Positions 18,454 to 26,909 are shown, numbered from the stretch's first letter. The stretch is 64,000 nt of DNA from Clostridiales bacterium (GCA_024691085.1 JAILNX010000034.1:1-64000), one strand, 5' to 3'. Numbers and translations are program-made. The notes: a model not told the origin generated them from the sequence alone.

Positions 18454-18482
18454 ATTATAATGCATAACCGTCACTCTTGCAA
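18454..18482 (-). promoter_or_regulatory. Promoter of the parA-parB-methylase-rsmI unit
   Basis: On the minus strand TTGCAA (18477-18482) and TATAAT (18454-18459) are separated by 17 bp. The first parS begins 14 bp upstream of the -35 box, so ParB bound at parS could influence this promoter. Confidence 0.75.
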
Positions 18483-18495
18483 CGCCCAATTTAAT

Positions 18496-18511
18496 TGTTT
18501 CACGTGAAACA
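18496..18511. other. parS site 1
   Basis: Perfect 16-bp palindrome TGTTTCACGTGAAACA, the canonical bacterial parS sequence bound by ParB/Spo0J. Confidence 0.95.
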
Positions 18512-18521
18512 ATCCGCAAAA

Positions 18522-18537
18522 TGTTTCACGTGAAACA
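18522..18537. other. parS site 2
   Basis: Second perfect copy of TGTTTCACGTGAAACA, 26 bp centre to centre from the first, so both lie nearly on the same face of the helix (about 2.5 turns). Its right end touches the A-tract that forms the T-run of the noc terminator. Confidence 0.95.
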
Positions 18538-18560
18538 AAAAAGGAAGGTCAACGCCTTCC
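18537..18560 (-). terminator. noc terminator
   Basis: On the minus strand the stem GGAAGG/CCTTCC (18543-18560) is followed by six T (18537-18542), 17 bp after the noc stop codon. It insulates parA from noc transcription. Confidence 0.65.
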
Positions 18561-18577
18561 AAATAAAGCACGAATAA

Positions 18578-19411
18578 TTATTGCGAGATCCTGATTGTAA
18601 TGTCGACCCCGTTTTCCCGGTCGGTCTGCTCTACGAAAACGGTGAGCCCGCTGTCTCGAAGCTGGTCACAGGCGGAATTGACGGTGTTGATAAAGAGCTT
18701 GTAATCGCGGAAGATCCTGATAATCTTCGGCCTGGGCTTGGCGCCGGAAGATGTTTTTTCGGAAGAGGCAAGCATACTGTCGACAAGCTTTTCCGTTTCC
18801 TTAACCGAGAGCGACTTCGCCGCGATTTTCGAAACGGCAGCCTCGCGTTCGGAGTCGGTATTGAGTCTGAGAAGCGCGCGGGCATGGCGTTCGGTCAGTC
18901 CCAGTTCGGTCACCGAGGAGCGGATCTCGGGAGAGAGCCTTAATATGCGGAGCTTGTTCGCGATAAAGCTCTGCGATTTTCCAAGTCTTACCGCAAGCTC
19001 GTCCTGCGTGACTCCGAGCTTGTCAAGGAGCGCGGCGTAGCATTCCGCCTCCTCGAAGAAATGAAGATCCTCCCTTTGCAGGTTTTCGACGATCGCCATG
19101 AGCGCGGCGTCCTCTTCACCGGAAACCTCGGAGATGATGCACTGAACGGTCGGCCACGCGAGCAGCTTTACCGCACGGAGCCGTCTTTCGCCCGCGATAA
19201 GAACGTAGTTTTCGCCGTTCTTTCGTACGATAAGAGGCTGTATAAGACCGACCTGCTGAATGGAAGCCGCGAGTTCGGAGATGCTCTCGTCGTCAAAAGC
19301 CTTGCGGGGCTGATCCGGATTCGGAAGGATCCGACCCGTCGGGATGTTTTCGATAAGGATCCGCGGATCCGATTCCTGCTTATGATCCTTTTTCGTTCCG
19401 AATATCGCCAT
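18578..19411 (-). CDS. noc: Nucleoid occlusion protein Noc (ParB paralogue)
   Basis: ParB-family CTPase that in Bacillus binds dispersed sites and inhibits division over the nucleoid. The 277-residue protein has a short basic N-terminus (MAIFGTKKDHK), in the position of the membrane-targeting helix of Noc, the core QPLIVRKNGENYVLIAGERRLRA and ENLQREDLHFFEEAE, and the helix-turn-helix VTQDELAVRLGKSQSFIANKLRILRL. Position between rsmG and parA is the Bacillus noc locus. A perfect match to the Bacillus Noc-binding palindrome at 24190-24205 supports the assignment over a second ParB. Confidence 0.9.
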   Translation of the reverse strand: MAIFGTKKDHKQESDPRILIENIPTGRILPNPDQPRKAFDDESISELAASIQQVGLIQPLIVRKNGENYVLIAGERRLRAVKLLAWPTVQCIISEVSGEEDAALMAIVENLQREDLHFFEEAECYAALLDKLGVTQDELAVRLGKSQSFIANKLRILRLSPEIRSSVTELGLTERHARALLRLNTDSEREAAVSKIAAKSLSVKETEKLVDSMLASSEKTSSGAKPRPKIIRIFRDYKLFINTVNSACDQLRDSGLTVFVEQTDRENGVDITIRISQ

Positions 19412-19506
19412 CTTGACCTCCGCGCAGTTTTCCTGATTAAGAAATTCTCCGTGCGCGTGCCGGTTCCCTGCTAAAAAGCATTATTAGAAGATTTCCGACA
19501 AAGCTT

Positions 19507-20199
19507 TTACAGGGGATTCTTTTCGACCGAGCCGGCCTTGCGGGGATATTTGCCGTCGGTCTTTTTGAGCTTGACGGCGCTGACGATGCTCCTTGTGCCC
19601 CAGCTTACGTCAAAGGAACGGACTTCCGCGCGGCAGTTGAGGATCCTGAGGGCGGACGACGCGGCGCCCAGCTCCTCGTCGACGCTCGCAGCCTTGTACA
19701 TAAGAGAGCAGCCGCCGACCTTGATGAAGGGAACGGTCAGCTCAAGAAGAACGTTCATAGGCGCGACCGCGCGGGAGAGAGCAACGTCAAAGCTCTCGCG
19801 CAGCTTGGGATCGCGCGCCGCGTCCTCGGCTCGTGCGTGGACGGCGGCGGCTTCGATGCCGACCGCGGAGCAGGCTTCCTTAAGGAAATTGATCCTTTTC
19901 GCAAGGGAATCCACAAGAACGAGCTCGATATCCGGACGAACGATCTTCAAAGGAATGCCCGGGAATCCGGCTCCGGTGCCGACGTCGACCACTCTCGCGT
20001 TTTGCTTAAGGAGGGAGGCGCCGAGCACGCTGTCGGCAAAATGCTTCCTTGCGACCTCATTGGGCTCCGTGATCCTTGTCAGGTTCATGCGGGAGTTCCA
20101 ATCTATTAACATATTGTAGTAGTTTATAAATTGCCTTATTTGGTCTTCGTTCAATCCCGGCATTTCGGAAACGAGCAGGGCTTCATTCATTTCGTCCAT
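19507..20199 (-). CDS. rsmG: 16S rRNA (guanine527-N7)-methyltransferase
   Basis: SAM-dependent methyltransferase of G527 in the 530 loop of 16S rRNA. The 230-residue protein has NMLIDWNSRMNLTRITEPNE, the SAM-binding VDVGTGAGFPGIPLKI (about 70-85), and the SRAVAPMNVLLEL motif. It overlaps mnmG by 17 bp, the classic Firmicutes order. A 95-bp gap separates it from noc. Confidence 0.96.
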   Translation of the reverse strand: MDEMNEALLVSEMPGLNEDQIRQFINYYNMLIDWNSRMNLTRITEPNEVARKHFADSVLGASLLKQNARVVDVGTGAGFPGIPLKIVRPDIELVLVDSLAKRINFLKEACSAVGIEAAAVHARAEDAARDPKLRESFDVALSRAVAPMNVLLELTVPFIKVGGCSLMYKAASVDEELGAASSALRILNCRAEVRSFDVSWGTRSIVSAVKLKKTDGKYPRKAGSVEKNPL

Positions 20200-22069
20200 C
20201 GGTATCTGCCTCCCGTGATTTCAGATAAACGCTCAAAACGGCAACGTCCGCAGGGCTGACGCCCGATATGCGCGAGGCCTCGCCAAGGCTTCCCGGTCTT
20301 ATCGCGGAGAGCTTCTGTTTTGCCTCGGTGCGGAGATTCGTGATCGCAAAAAAGTCAATGTTTTCGGGGATTTTTTCGCCGTCAAGGCGGCGGAGCTTCT
20401 GTATTTCGTCGTCCTGTCTTTTGATATAGCCGCCGTAAAGAGCGTCGACCTCGACCTCCTCCAAGGCCTCCGCGCCGACGTCCGGAAGATCGAATAAGCC
20501 GGCGAGATCCGTGTAGCTTATGCCCTGGCGCTTCAGAAGCGCTTCGAGCTTTACGCTCCCGCGGACGGGGGACGAGCCCCTTGATTCAAGCAGCGCGTTC
20601 AGCCTTTCATCGGCGGGCACGGAGCGGTCGAGCGCCGTTCTTGCCGACGCGATAAGCTCCTTCTTCCGCATCAGATGGTCAAACCTTGCGGGTGAGATCA
20701 GTCCCGTCCTCATCGCCTTTTCCGTAAGGCGCAGATCGGCGTTGTCCTGCCTAAGAAGCATTCTGAACTCCGCGCGGCAGGTCATCATTCGATACGGCTC
20801 GTTGGTGCCCTTTACGGTAAGGTCGTCGCAGAGGACGCCGATATAGGCTTCGTTCCTGCCGAGTATGAAGGGTTCCTCGCCCTTCACGTAGAGCGCGGCG
20901 TTTATGCCGGCATAGATGCCCTGCGCGGCGGCCTCCTCATAACCGGAGGAGCCGTTGATCTGCCCGGCGAAATACAGTCCGGGTATCCTTTTCGACCCGA
21001 GACCGGCTTTAAGCTCGGTCGGATCGATGCAGTCGTACTCGATCGCGTAGCCGTAACGCATAACGCGGCAGTTCTCCATGCCTTCGATGGTGCGGAGCAT
21101 CGCGTCCTGCACGTCGCGCGGAAGGCTCGTCGAGAGTCCCTGCACGTACATCTCGTCGGTCGAGAGTCCTTCGGGCTCTATAAAGAGCTGGTGCCGGTCG
21201 CGTCCCTCGAATCGGACTATCTTATCCTCGATGGAGGGGCAGTAGCGGGTGCCGGTCGCGTGTATCGCGCCAGCGTACATGGGCGAGCGATCAAGATTTT
21301 CCTTAATGATCCTATGGGTTTTTTCGTTGGTATAGGTCAGATGGCAGGGCGCCTGATCCCTTTCTATCCCGTCCGTCATGAACGAAAAATGCGGGATGGG
21401 CACGTCGCCGAACTGCGGCTGCATTCTGGAATAGTCAAGGCTCCTGCCCGCGACGCGGGGAGGCGTCCCCGTTTTGAACCTGCGAAGAACAAACCCGAGC
21501 TCCGTTAAAGAGCCGGACAGCCTTGTGGAATTGGAAAGGCCGGACGGGCCGCCGAAACGGTTGAATTCGCCGGTGTGCGTGCGGGAATTGAGATAAACTC
21601 CGGAGCATATCACGACCGCGCGGCAGGCGTATTTCGCGCCGAGAGCGGTCTCGATCCCCGAGACTCTGCCCGAGTCGACCAGTATCCTCGTGCATTCGTC
21701 CTGTCTGAGCGTGATTTTTTCATTCAGCTCAAGGGTTTTTTTCATGCGCTCGTGGTAGCGGCGCTTGTCCTCCTGCGCCCTTAAAGAATGCACAGCGGGG
21801 CCCTTGCCCGTATTCAGCATGCGCATCTGGATCAGACAGTCGTCGGCGGCAAGTCCCATTTCGCCGCCGAGCGCGTCGACTTCGCGTACGAGATGCCCCT
21901 TCGATGTGCCGCCGATGGACGGATTGCACGCCATAAGCGCAACGGAGTCGAGATCCATGCACAGAACGAGGGTGGAAAGTCCCATACGCGCAGAAGCGAG
22001 CGCAGCCTCACAGCCGGCATGACCTGCGCCAATGACCGCAATATCAAACTGTTCGTCAAAATCGGGCAT
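20183..22069 (-). CDS. mnmG: tRNA uridine-5-carboxymethylaminomethyl(34) synthesis protein MnmG
   Basis: FAD-dependent subunit of the MnmEG complex that installs the (c)mnm5 group on wobble U34. The 628-residue length is standard. The dinucleotide-binding start FDIAVIGAGHAGCEAALASARMG, the GTSKGHLVREVDALGGEMG segment, the family signature KTGTPPRV, and the second signature GLYFAGQINGSSGYEEAAAQG are all present. It lies 3 bp after mnmE. Confidence 0.98.
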   Translation of the reverse strand: MPDFDEQFDIAVIGAGHAGCEAALASARMGLSTLVLCMDLDSVALMACNPSIGGTSKGHLVREVDALGGEMGLAADDCLIQMRMLNTGKGPAVHSLRAQEDKRRYHERMKKTLELNEKITLRQDECTRILVDSGRVSGIETALGAKYACRAVVICSGVYLNSRTHTGEFNRFGGPSGLSNSTRLSGSLTELGFVLRRFKTGTPPRVAGRSLDYSRMQPQFGDVPIPHFSFMTDGIERDQAPCHLTYTNEKTHRIIKENLDRSPMYAGAIHATGTRYCPSIEDKIVRFEGRDRHQLFIEPEGLSTDEMYVQGLSTSLPRDVQDAMLRTIEGMENCRVMRYGYAIEYDCIDPTELKAGLGSKRIPGLYFAGQINGSSGYEEAAAQGIYAGINAALYVKGEEPFILGRNEAYIGVLCDDLTVKGTNEPYRMMTCRAEFRMLLRQDNADLRLTEKAMRTGLISPARFDHLMRKKELIASARTALDRSVPADERLNALLESRGSSPVRGSVKLEALLKRQGISYTDLAGLFDLPDVGAEALEEVEVDALYGGYIKRQDDEIQKLRRLDGEKIPENIDFFAITNLRTEAKQKLSAIRPGSLGEASRISGVSPADVAVLSVYLKSREADTDGRNE

Positions 22070-22072
22070 CTG

Positions 22073-23425
22073 TTATTTTCCCATGCAGAAATCAGCGAAA
22101 ATGGAATCGACGAGATCCTCGGTCGGATCGTCTTTCCCGAGTATAGAGGCAAGGCTTTCCATCGCCTCGTGGAGCGAGAAGAACGCGCCGTCGAAGTTGC
22201 CCGCGGTAAGCGCGTCAGCCGCGTCCGAAAGCGAGTCCGCCGCGCCTTCGAGCGCGGAGATATGGCGCGAGTTCGTAATAAGATCCTCAGCGCCGTCGGT
22301 GCCGCCGGGCAGAAGATTGTCGGCGACGAGCTTTTTGAGCGCCGTCAGTCCCTCGCCCGTGACCGCGCTTGTCCGCACGGCGGGGAAGGAGCAGAAAGTC
22401 CCGTTGTCATCGGGAAAAAACACGCTGTCGAGATCGGCCTTGGTGATGACCGCGACCGTACGTTTGCCCGATAGCGATCCTAAAATCTCCCTGTCGCCGT
22501 CTGATAGTTCGCGGGTGCCGTCCGCGAGCCACAGCACGAGATCGGCGTCCTCGGCCTCGCGGCGGGAGCGTGCAACGCCCATGGATTCGACCGTGTCGGG
22601 CGTTTCGCAGATACCCGCGGTGTCGACGAGCACGACGGGGATCCCGTCGATCGCGAGATCCTCCTCCAATGTATCGCGGGTGGTGCCGGGAACGGGCGTG
22701 ACGATCGCCCTTTCGCGAAGAAGAAGCGCGTTCAGAAGCGAGCTTTTGCCCACGTTCGGGCTTCCGATTATCGCGACGCGCGCACCATCCCTTAGTATCC
22801 GCGAGCGCATCCCGTTTGCGGCAAGCGATCGGATCCCGGATCCGAGCTCTTCGATCCTGTTTTTAAGCGCGGGCGCGTCGAGGCTGACTTCGTCCGTGTC
22901 GTCCTCGAGGTAATTCGCAAGCTCGGCGAGAGCGATCTTCGCCCTTGAGTACAGATCGCTTATCACGGCGCTCAGTCTGCCCTCGAGCTGACCGAGAGCC
23001 GCCTTCCTCGAACGCTCCGCGCGCGCGTAGATAAGATCCATTACGGCTTCGGCCTGCGCAAGGTCCATCTTGCCTGAAAGGTAGGCGCGCTTCGTGAACT
23101 CGCCCGCTTCCGCAGGCCTCAAAAACCCAACGGACATAAGCCTTTCCGTGAGCCTGACGGCGACCGCGCGGGAGCCGTGGCAGTAGATCTCCGCCATGTC
23201 CTCGCCGGTATATGAGGCGGGCGCTTCGAAGAAGACCGCGCAGCAGGAATCTATTTTGGAGCCGTCCGGATCGGTAACGGAGCCGTACGAGATCCGCCTC
23301 GGCTCGATCCTGCCCGTGAACACGGTCTCGAGCGCGCGGCGGGCGTCGGGGCCCGATATGCGCATAATTGCAATTGCACCGCCCACGGGAGTGGACAGTG
23401 CAAATACTGTGTCGTTATTGATCAT
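22073..23425 (-). CDS. mnmE: tRNA modification GTPase MnmE
   Basis: Partner of MnmG; binds 5-formyl-THF and hydrolyses GTP. Of 450 residues, 1-120 form the folate-binding domain, and the G domain has GSPNVGKSSLLNA (G1), DTAGICETPD (G3) and ITKAD (G4). The C-terminus ends FADFCMGK, the conserved C-x-G-K motif needed for tRNA modification. The start overlaps the jag end by 4 bp (ATGA). Confidence 0.98.
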   Translation of the reverse strand: MINNDTVFALSTPVGGAIAIMRISGPDARRALETVFTGRIEPRRISYGSVTDPDGSKIDSCCAVFFEAPASYTGEDMAEIYCHGSRAVAVRLTERLMSVGFLRPAEAGEFTKRAYLSGKMDLAQAEAVMDLIYARAERSRKAALGQLEGRLSAVISDLYSRAKIALAELANYLEDDTDEVSLDAPALKNRIEELGSGIRSLAANGMRSRILRDGARVAIIGSPNVGKSSLLNALLLRERAIVTPVPGTTRDTLEEDLAIDGIPVVLVDTAGICETPDTVESMGVARSRREAEDADLVLWLADGTRELSDGDREILGSLSGKRTVAVITKADLDSVFFPDDNGTFCSFPAVRTSAVTGEGLTALKKLVADNLLPGGTDGAEDLITNSRHISALEGAADSLSDAADALTAGNFDGAFFSLHEAMESLASILGKDDPTEDLVDSIFADFCMGK

Positions 23426-24651
23426 TCCTGTTCCTTTGAGGGGGTGTTCATGAACATGGGGTTCGCAGCCCTCGCGGCGGCGTAGAGCTTTTCATACTCC
23501 TCGCGGCTGATGGTATCGCCCGCGGACTCCTCCTCGACGGGCGCGGGACGCCTTTCCGCGTTCCTGCGGCCGCCCCTGTTCCTGGAATAGCCGTTCCTGC
23601 CGCCCCGCTTCTTGGGGGTGACGACGACGCGGCGGTTGGGCTCTTCGCCCTCGGAATGGGTGGTAACGTCGGGGTTGGACTGGAGCGTCGCGTGGAGAAC
23701 GCGCCTCTCGTAGGGGTTCATCGGCTCGAGCACGCGGGGACGGCCGGTGGCGCGCACCTGCGCGGCGACCTTCTTCGCGAGCCTCTTGAGGGTCTCCTCG
23801 CGCTTCTCGCGGTATTCCTCGGTGTTCAGCGTGACGCGGGTGTAGCCCTCGGTCTTGCGGTTCTTGTTCACGACGAGTCCGGTGAGATACTGCATCGCGT
23901 CAAGCGTCTCGCCCCTGTGACCGATCAGCATGCCCATCATCTCGGAATCGATGCGGAGCCTCAGACAGTCGTCGTCCATCGCGGCGAGAACGCGTCCCTC
24001 GGCGCCCATGCGCTTGATAAGTCCCTTTACGAATTCGGCTGCGGGGTTGCCCTCGGCTGCCTCCTCGGTATAGTTCAGCACCTTTTCCGGCTCCTTGGGA
24101 GCTTCGGGCTTTTCCGCGGCGGCCTCGGCGGGAGCGGGCTTCTCGGCCTGCTGCTTCGGGGCCTGCTGCTTCTGCGTCTTAGCGGGAATTATTTCCCGGG
24201 AAATATTCGCGCCGTTGTTTTCCTTCTTTTCCTTCTTCTCGGGACGGTTCTTCCTGTCCTCGGCGTTTTTCTTTTCGGGCTCAGGCTTTTTGGCCTTTTC
24301 CTGCTCGTTCGCCTCGGGCTTCGGATCCTTTGCTTCGGGCTCCCTGCGGTCGTTTCTCTCGCGGCGGTTCTTCCTGTCGCGTCTGTCGTTCCGCTCGCCC
24401 CTTGCGCGCTCGTCGTTCCTCGTGGGCTTTTCTTCCTTCGAGAAGATGTTGAGGATATCCTCGGCGGGCTTTTTCGTAAGCCTGACGATCGCGGGCTTCG
24501 CGCCGATGCCGAGAATGCCCTTGGTCTCCGTCCTTAATATCTCGATCGAGACCTCGTCAATGGAGATCCCCATCTGCTGTAATCCCTTGAATATCGCCTC
24601 GTCGACGGATTTGCCGGTCGCCTCAAGGCTCATTACTTCGCTGTCTTCCAT
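23422..24651 (-). CDS. jag: RNA-binding protein Jag/KhpB with long charged linker
   Basis: KH-R3H protein thought to act with KhpA in RNA binding and cell elongation. It has 409 residues, about twice the usual Jag length of around 205. Jag_N occupies about 1-50. A low-complexity Arg/Lys/Glu/Asn then Ala/Pro/Glu linker spans about 75-200. The KH domain carries the loop GHRGETLDA, and the R3H domain includes NPYERRVLHATLQ. A second low-complexity tail is rich in Arg/Gly/Asn. A Noc-type palindrome lies in the linker coding region. It follows yidC with a 1-bp overlap, the standard order. Confidence 0.93.
   Translation of the reverse strand: MEDSEVMSLEATGKSVDEAIFKGLQQMGISIDEVSIEILRTETKGILGIGAKPAIVRLTKKPAEDILNIFSKEEKPTRNDERARGERNDRRDRKNRRERNDRREPEAKDPKPEANEQEKAKKPEPEKKNAEDRKNRPEKKEKKENNGANISREIIPAKTQKQQAPKQQAEKPAPAEAAAEKPEAPKEPEKVLNYTEEAAEGNPAAEFVKGLIKRMGAEGRVLAAMDDDCLRLRIDSEMMGMLIGHRGETLDAMQYLTGLVVNKNRKTEGYTRVTLNTEEYREKREETLKRLAKKVAAQVRATGRPRVLEPMNPYERRVLHATLQSNPDVTTHSEGEEPNRRVVVTPKKRGGRNGYSRNRGGRRNAERRPAPVEEESAGDTISREEYEKLYAAARAANPMFMNTPSKEQE
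24190..24205. other. Candidate Noc-binding site inside jag
   Basis: TATTTCCCGGGAAATA is a perfect 16-bp palindrome containing the 14-bp consensus known for Bacillus Noc. It lies in coding sequence about 5 kb from noc. Confidence 0.7.
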
Positions 24652-25862
24652 TATGCCGCTTTGACCTCCGCGTCCTTCTTAGCCTTTTTGTCGAATACCG
24701 CGTTGATGATCAACGACGATACGATCTGCACCGCGCCGGATACCGTCCAGTAGAACGCGAACGCCGCAGTGGAGCTCATACAGATCAGAATACTCATGAC
24801 CGGCATGAGGTACATCATATAGTTCATGGACTTGTTGTTCTGGTTCTGACCGCTGCCGTCCTTCTTCTGGCGCTTCATCAGGATGAGCGAGGACACGAGC
24901 TGCATGCCGGCCGCGAGGAACGGGAGTATCATAAGTCCGTTCGCGGGAATCTTGCCGTCCTTCGCGAGCGCGTCGGGATAGCGCTTCATGATCTTGGTAT
25001 AGATGTCGGAGCCGGTAACGGCGTTGTCCGTGCCGGTGCCCTCGGCGTTTTCGCCCATTATCTTCAGGGCGGCCTCGGCGTCGACCTCGTCGGGGAGCAG
25101 GTTCATGCCGGATCTATCCGTCGCGCAGGAGGAGCAGCTGTTGCAGCCGGTCTTCGCGCCGGCGTCGCCGTATTCGCCTGCGGCAAGACCCGTTTCCTTA
25201 AGCTTCGCCCAGATGGTCTCGCCGGAAATGCGGTTGCCGTTCGCGTCGGTATAGCCGTTCTGGAGCATCGGCATGTTCGCAAGCGATACCGAGCTCAGCG
25301 CGGTAAGGTTCCTCGGCTTCGTTATGACCTCGCCGTCCATGCGGAAGATGAGGACGTTCGCGTCGATGAAGTTGTCGGGCTGCCAGACGTTGTTTACCCA
25401 CAGGAACTTATAGCTCTTGAAGGTGTCCATCGCCGTTTCGTCGGCGGCCTCGCGCTCGGTCTCGACCGTGCAGGTCTCGGCGACCGCGGTCTCGTACATG
25501 AGCTTTACCGTCTCCTCGTTGCCCCAGCAGCGGAACGCGGCCAGGAAGCAGAAGAAGAGGGGCAGTGTGATGAGCATCGGCAGACAGCTCGAAAGCGTGG
25601 AAACGCCGTGCTCCTTCATAAGTTTCTGCTGCTCGACGCGGAGCTTCTGCGGATCGTTCTCGTAGCGCTTCTGGAGCTCGTTGAGCTTCGGCTGGACGAC
25701 CGCCATCTTGATCTGCGTCTTGCGGTTGGAAATATCGGGGAATATCTGGACGAGCCTCAACAGCACCGTTACGACGAGTATCGTAAGAAGGTAGCTGTTG
25801 TTGAACAGTCCGTAAAGAAACTGCATCAGCCAGTAAAACCAGCGTGTGAGAAAAAACGTCAT
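24651..25862 (-). CDS. yidC: Membrane protein insertase YidC/Oxa1 with large extracytoplasmic insert
   Basis: Inserts and folds inner-membrane proteins with or without SecYEG. The protein has 403 residues, against roughly 250-290 for most Gram-positive YidC. The membrane core is recognisable: residues 20-45 with the groove Arg (LLRLVQIFPDISNRKTQIKM), a cytoplasmic coiled hairpin to 88, LITLPLFFCFLAAFRCW at 97-113, and the final segments at 345-390. Between about 118 and 300 sits an insert predicted to be outside the membrane, with a CxxCxxC cluster (Cys240, 243, 246). There is no lipoprotein signal, unlike SpoIIIJ. Start 25862 follows AAAGGA. Confidence 0.92.
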   Translation of the reverse strand: MTFFLTRWFYWLMQFLYGLFNNSYLLTILVVTVLLRLVQIFPDISNRKTQIKMAVVQPKLNELQKRYENDPQKLRVEQQKLMKEHGVSTLSSCLPMLITLPLFFCFLAAFRCWGNEETVKLMYETAVAETCTVETEREAADETAMDTFKSYKFLWVNNVWQPDNFIDANVLIFRMDGEVITKPRNLTALSSVSLANMPMLQNGYTDANGNRISGETIWAKLKETGLAAGEYGDAGAKTGCNSCSSCATDRSGMNLLPDEVDAEAALKIMGENAEGTGTDNAVTGSDIYTKIMKRYPDALAKDGKIPANGLMILPFLAAGMQLVSSLILMKRQKKDGSGQNQNNKSMNYMMYLMPVMSILICMSSTAAFAFYWTVSGAVQIVSSLIINAVFDKKAKKDAEVKAA

Positions 25863-26161
25863 CTTGTTTTCCTTTCGTAGGGTCCGAGAGCGGGAGATCT
25901 CCACCTTCCCTTTAAGGGGATAGGATCATATCCGCCTTTTGAGAACGGATTACAGCGCAAAAGCCGCCAAAGGGCGAGGATCGAGCCCTTGGCAGCACCG
26001 TGAACCTTAATGGCTTGTATGGCATATTCCGAGCAGGACGGCGTGTACCGGCAGCATGGAGCTCTGTCGGGTCTTAAGCCGCGATAGCAGCGGATGAGAT
26101 ATATGAGAAAGCGTTTTAATGCGTTTCCTATCAAAGTAAAATATCGGACTCTGTCAGCCAA
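25859..26161 (-). CDS. yidD: Membrane protein insertion efficiency factor YidD
   Basis: Small amphipathic protein encoded between rnpA and yidC. The 100-residue frame has the conserved LIRCYRGLRPDRAPCCRYTPSCSEYAIQAI core with the family cysteines, then KGSILALWRLLRCNPFSKGGYDPIP. No ATG is available; the upstream start is TTG at 26161, overlapping rnpA by 8 bp, and a TTG nine codons later is an alternative. It overlaps yidC by 4 bp (ATGA). Confidence 0.92.
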   Translation of the reverse strand: MADRVRYFTLIGNALKRFLIYLIRCYRGLRPDRAPCCRYTPSCSEYAIQAIKVHGAAKGSILALWRLLRCNPFSKGGYDPIPLKGRWRSPALGPYERKTR

Positions 26162-26489
26162 GCAAGCCCGCCTTCGCCATGAGGCGGCGCACGGTGGATT
26201 CGATCTCCTTGAAGCTTGCGTCCTTTATCGGTGTACGCGCGATAAAAATGAGGCGGCAGCCGGGATGCATCTCCGGCAAGAGAGGAGTTACAGCCTCTCT
26301 CAGTCTGCGTTTCACGCGATTGCGGACGACCGCGCTGCCGATTTTTTTGCTCACCGCGAGCCCGATCTTCCTGTCGGTGCCGCGGGACGATAAATGAACA
26401 AGTACCAGCAAATGACTTCCGACGGACTTCCCCCGCCTGAAGACCCGGTGAAACTCCTTGTTCCGCTTTAAAGAATAGCAGCGCTTCAT
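26154..26489 (-). CDS. rnpA: Ribonuclease P protein component
   Basis: Protein subunit of RNase P that assists 5' maturation of tRNA precursors. The 111-residue basic protein opens LKRNKEFHRVFRRGKS and contains the signature RKIGLAVSKKIGSAVVRNRVKRRLREA (RNR motif). It is placed downstream of rpmH, separated by about 110 bp that hold a hairpin and a Noc-like palindrome. Confidence 0.96.
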   Translation of the reverse strand: MKRCYSLKRNKEFHRVFRRGKSVGSHLLVLVHLSSRGTDRKIGLAVSKKIGSAVVRNRVKRRLREAVTPLLPEMHPGCRLIFIARTPIKDASFKEIESTVRRLMAKAGLLG

Positions 26490-26501
26490 TGCAGTGATTG
26501 T

Positions 26502-26515
26502 TTTTCCCGGGAATT
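26502..26515. other. Second, imperfect Noc-like palindrome
   Basis: TTTTCCCGGGAATT matches the Noc consensus at 12 of 14 positions and keeps the central TTCCCGGGAA. It is intergenic, between rpmH and rnpA. Confidence 0.35.
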
Positions 26516-26600
26516 ACGTCCCTTTTTCCGCAGAATGTATAAATAGTATTCGAACCACGACACAGTTTGATTGCGCCGTGGTCCGCCTTATCACATTCGG

Positions 26601-26735
26601 TTATGCGGAAAGCTTCTTCCTGCCCTTTGCGCGCCTTCTGGCAAGAACGTTCCTGCCGTTAGCCGTGGACATACGCTGACGGAAACCGTGGACCTTCTTC
26701 CTCTGCCTTACCTTGGGCTGGTATGTCATCTTCAT
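26601..26735 (-). CDS. rpmH: 50S ribosomal protein L34
   Basis: A 44-residue ribosomal protein, [14 protein letters not shown]...GRKKLSA, matching L34 over its whole length ([13 protein letters not shown] in the centre). The start at 26735 has AAAGGAAAGAGG upstream. It is first in the rpmH-rnpA-yidD-yidC-jag-mnmE-mnmG-rsmG run. In most Firmicutes the other side of rpmH carries oriC and dnaA; here it is a histidine kinase gene. Confidence 0.96.
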   Translation of the reverse strand: MKMTYQPKVRQRKKVHGFRQRMSTANGRNVLARRRAKGRKKLSA

Positions 26736-26814
26736 GGATGTACACCTCTTTCCTTTACGATATTGGTTCAAGGGGGAACCCGAAGGGCTTTACCCCACAT
26801 TGTCACAGACAAGT

Positions 26815-26844
26815 ATTATATCCGATAAACCCTTGATTTGTCAA
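26815..26844 (-). promoter_or_regulatory. rpmH operon promoter
   Basis: On the minus strand a consensus TTGACA (26839-26844) and TATAAT (26815-26820) lie 18 bp apart. The 80-nt leader can form a GGGG...CCCC hairpin with a TTCG turn before the RBS. Confidence 0.85.
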
Positions 26845-26909
26845 GCATTTATTTTGGATTTCGGAGCCGAATCTCGGTATATTTTGGCCAAAACCCGAGG
26901 CTAAACCGT

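Noticed and set aside
16792-19411. ParAB with parS as evidence for a plasmid or integrated plasmid
   Set aside because: Order with rsmG, mnmG and mnmE and the canonical chromosomal parS indicate the native chromosomal system.
26516-26600. Possible tRNA-like fold between rpmH and rnpA
   Set aside because: A GGTTCGAAT segment and a GACCACG/CGTGGTT stem are present, but no acceptor stem, anticodon arm or D-arm can be built.
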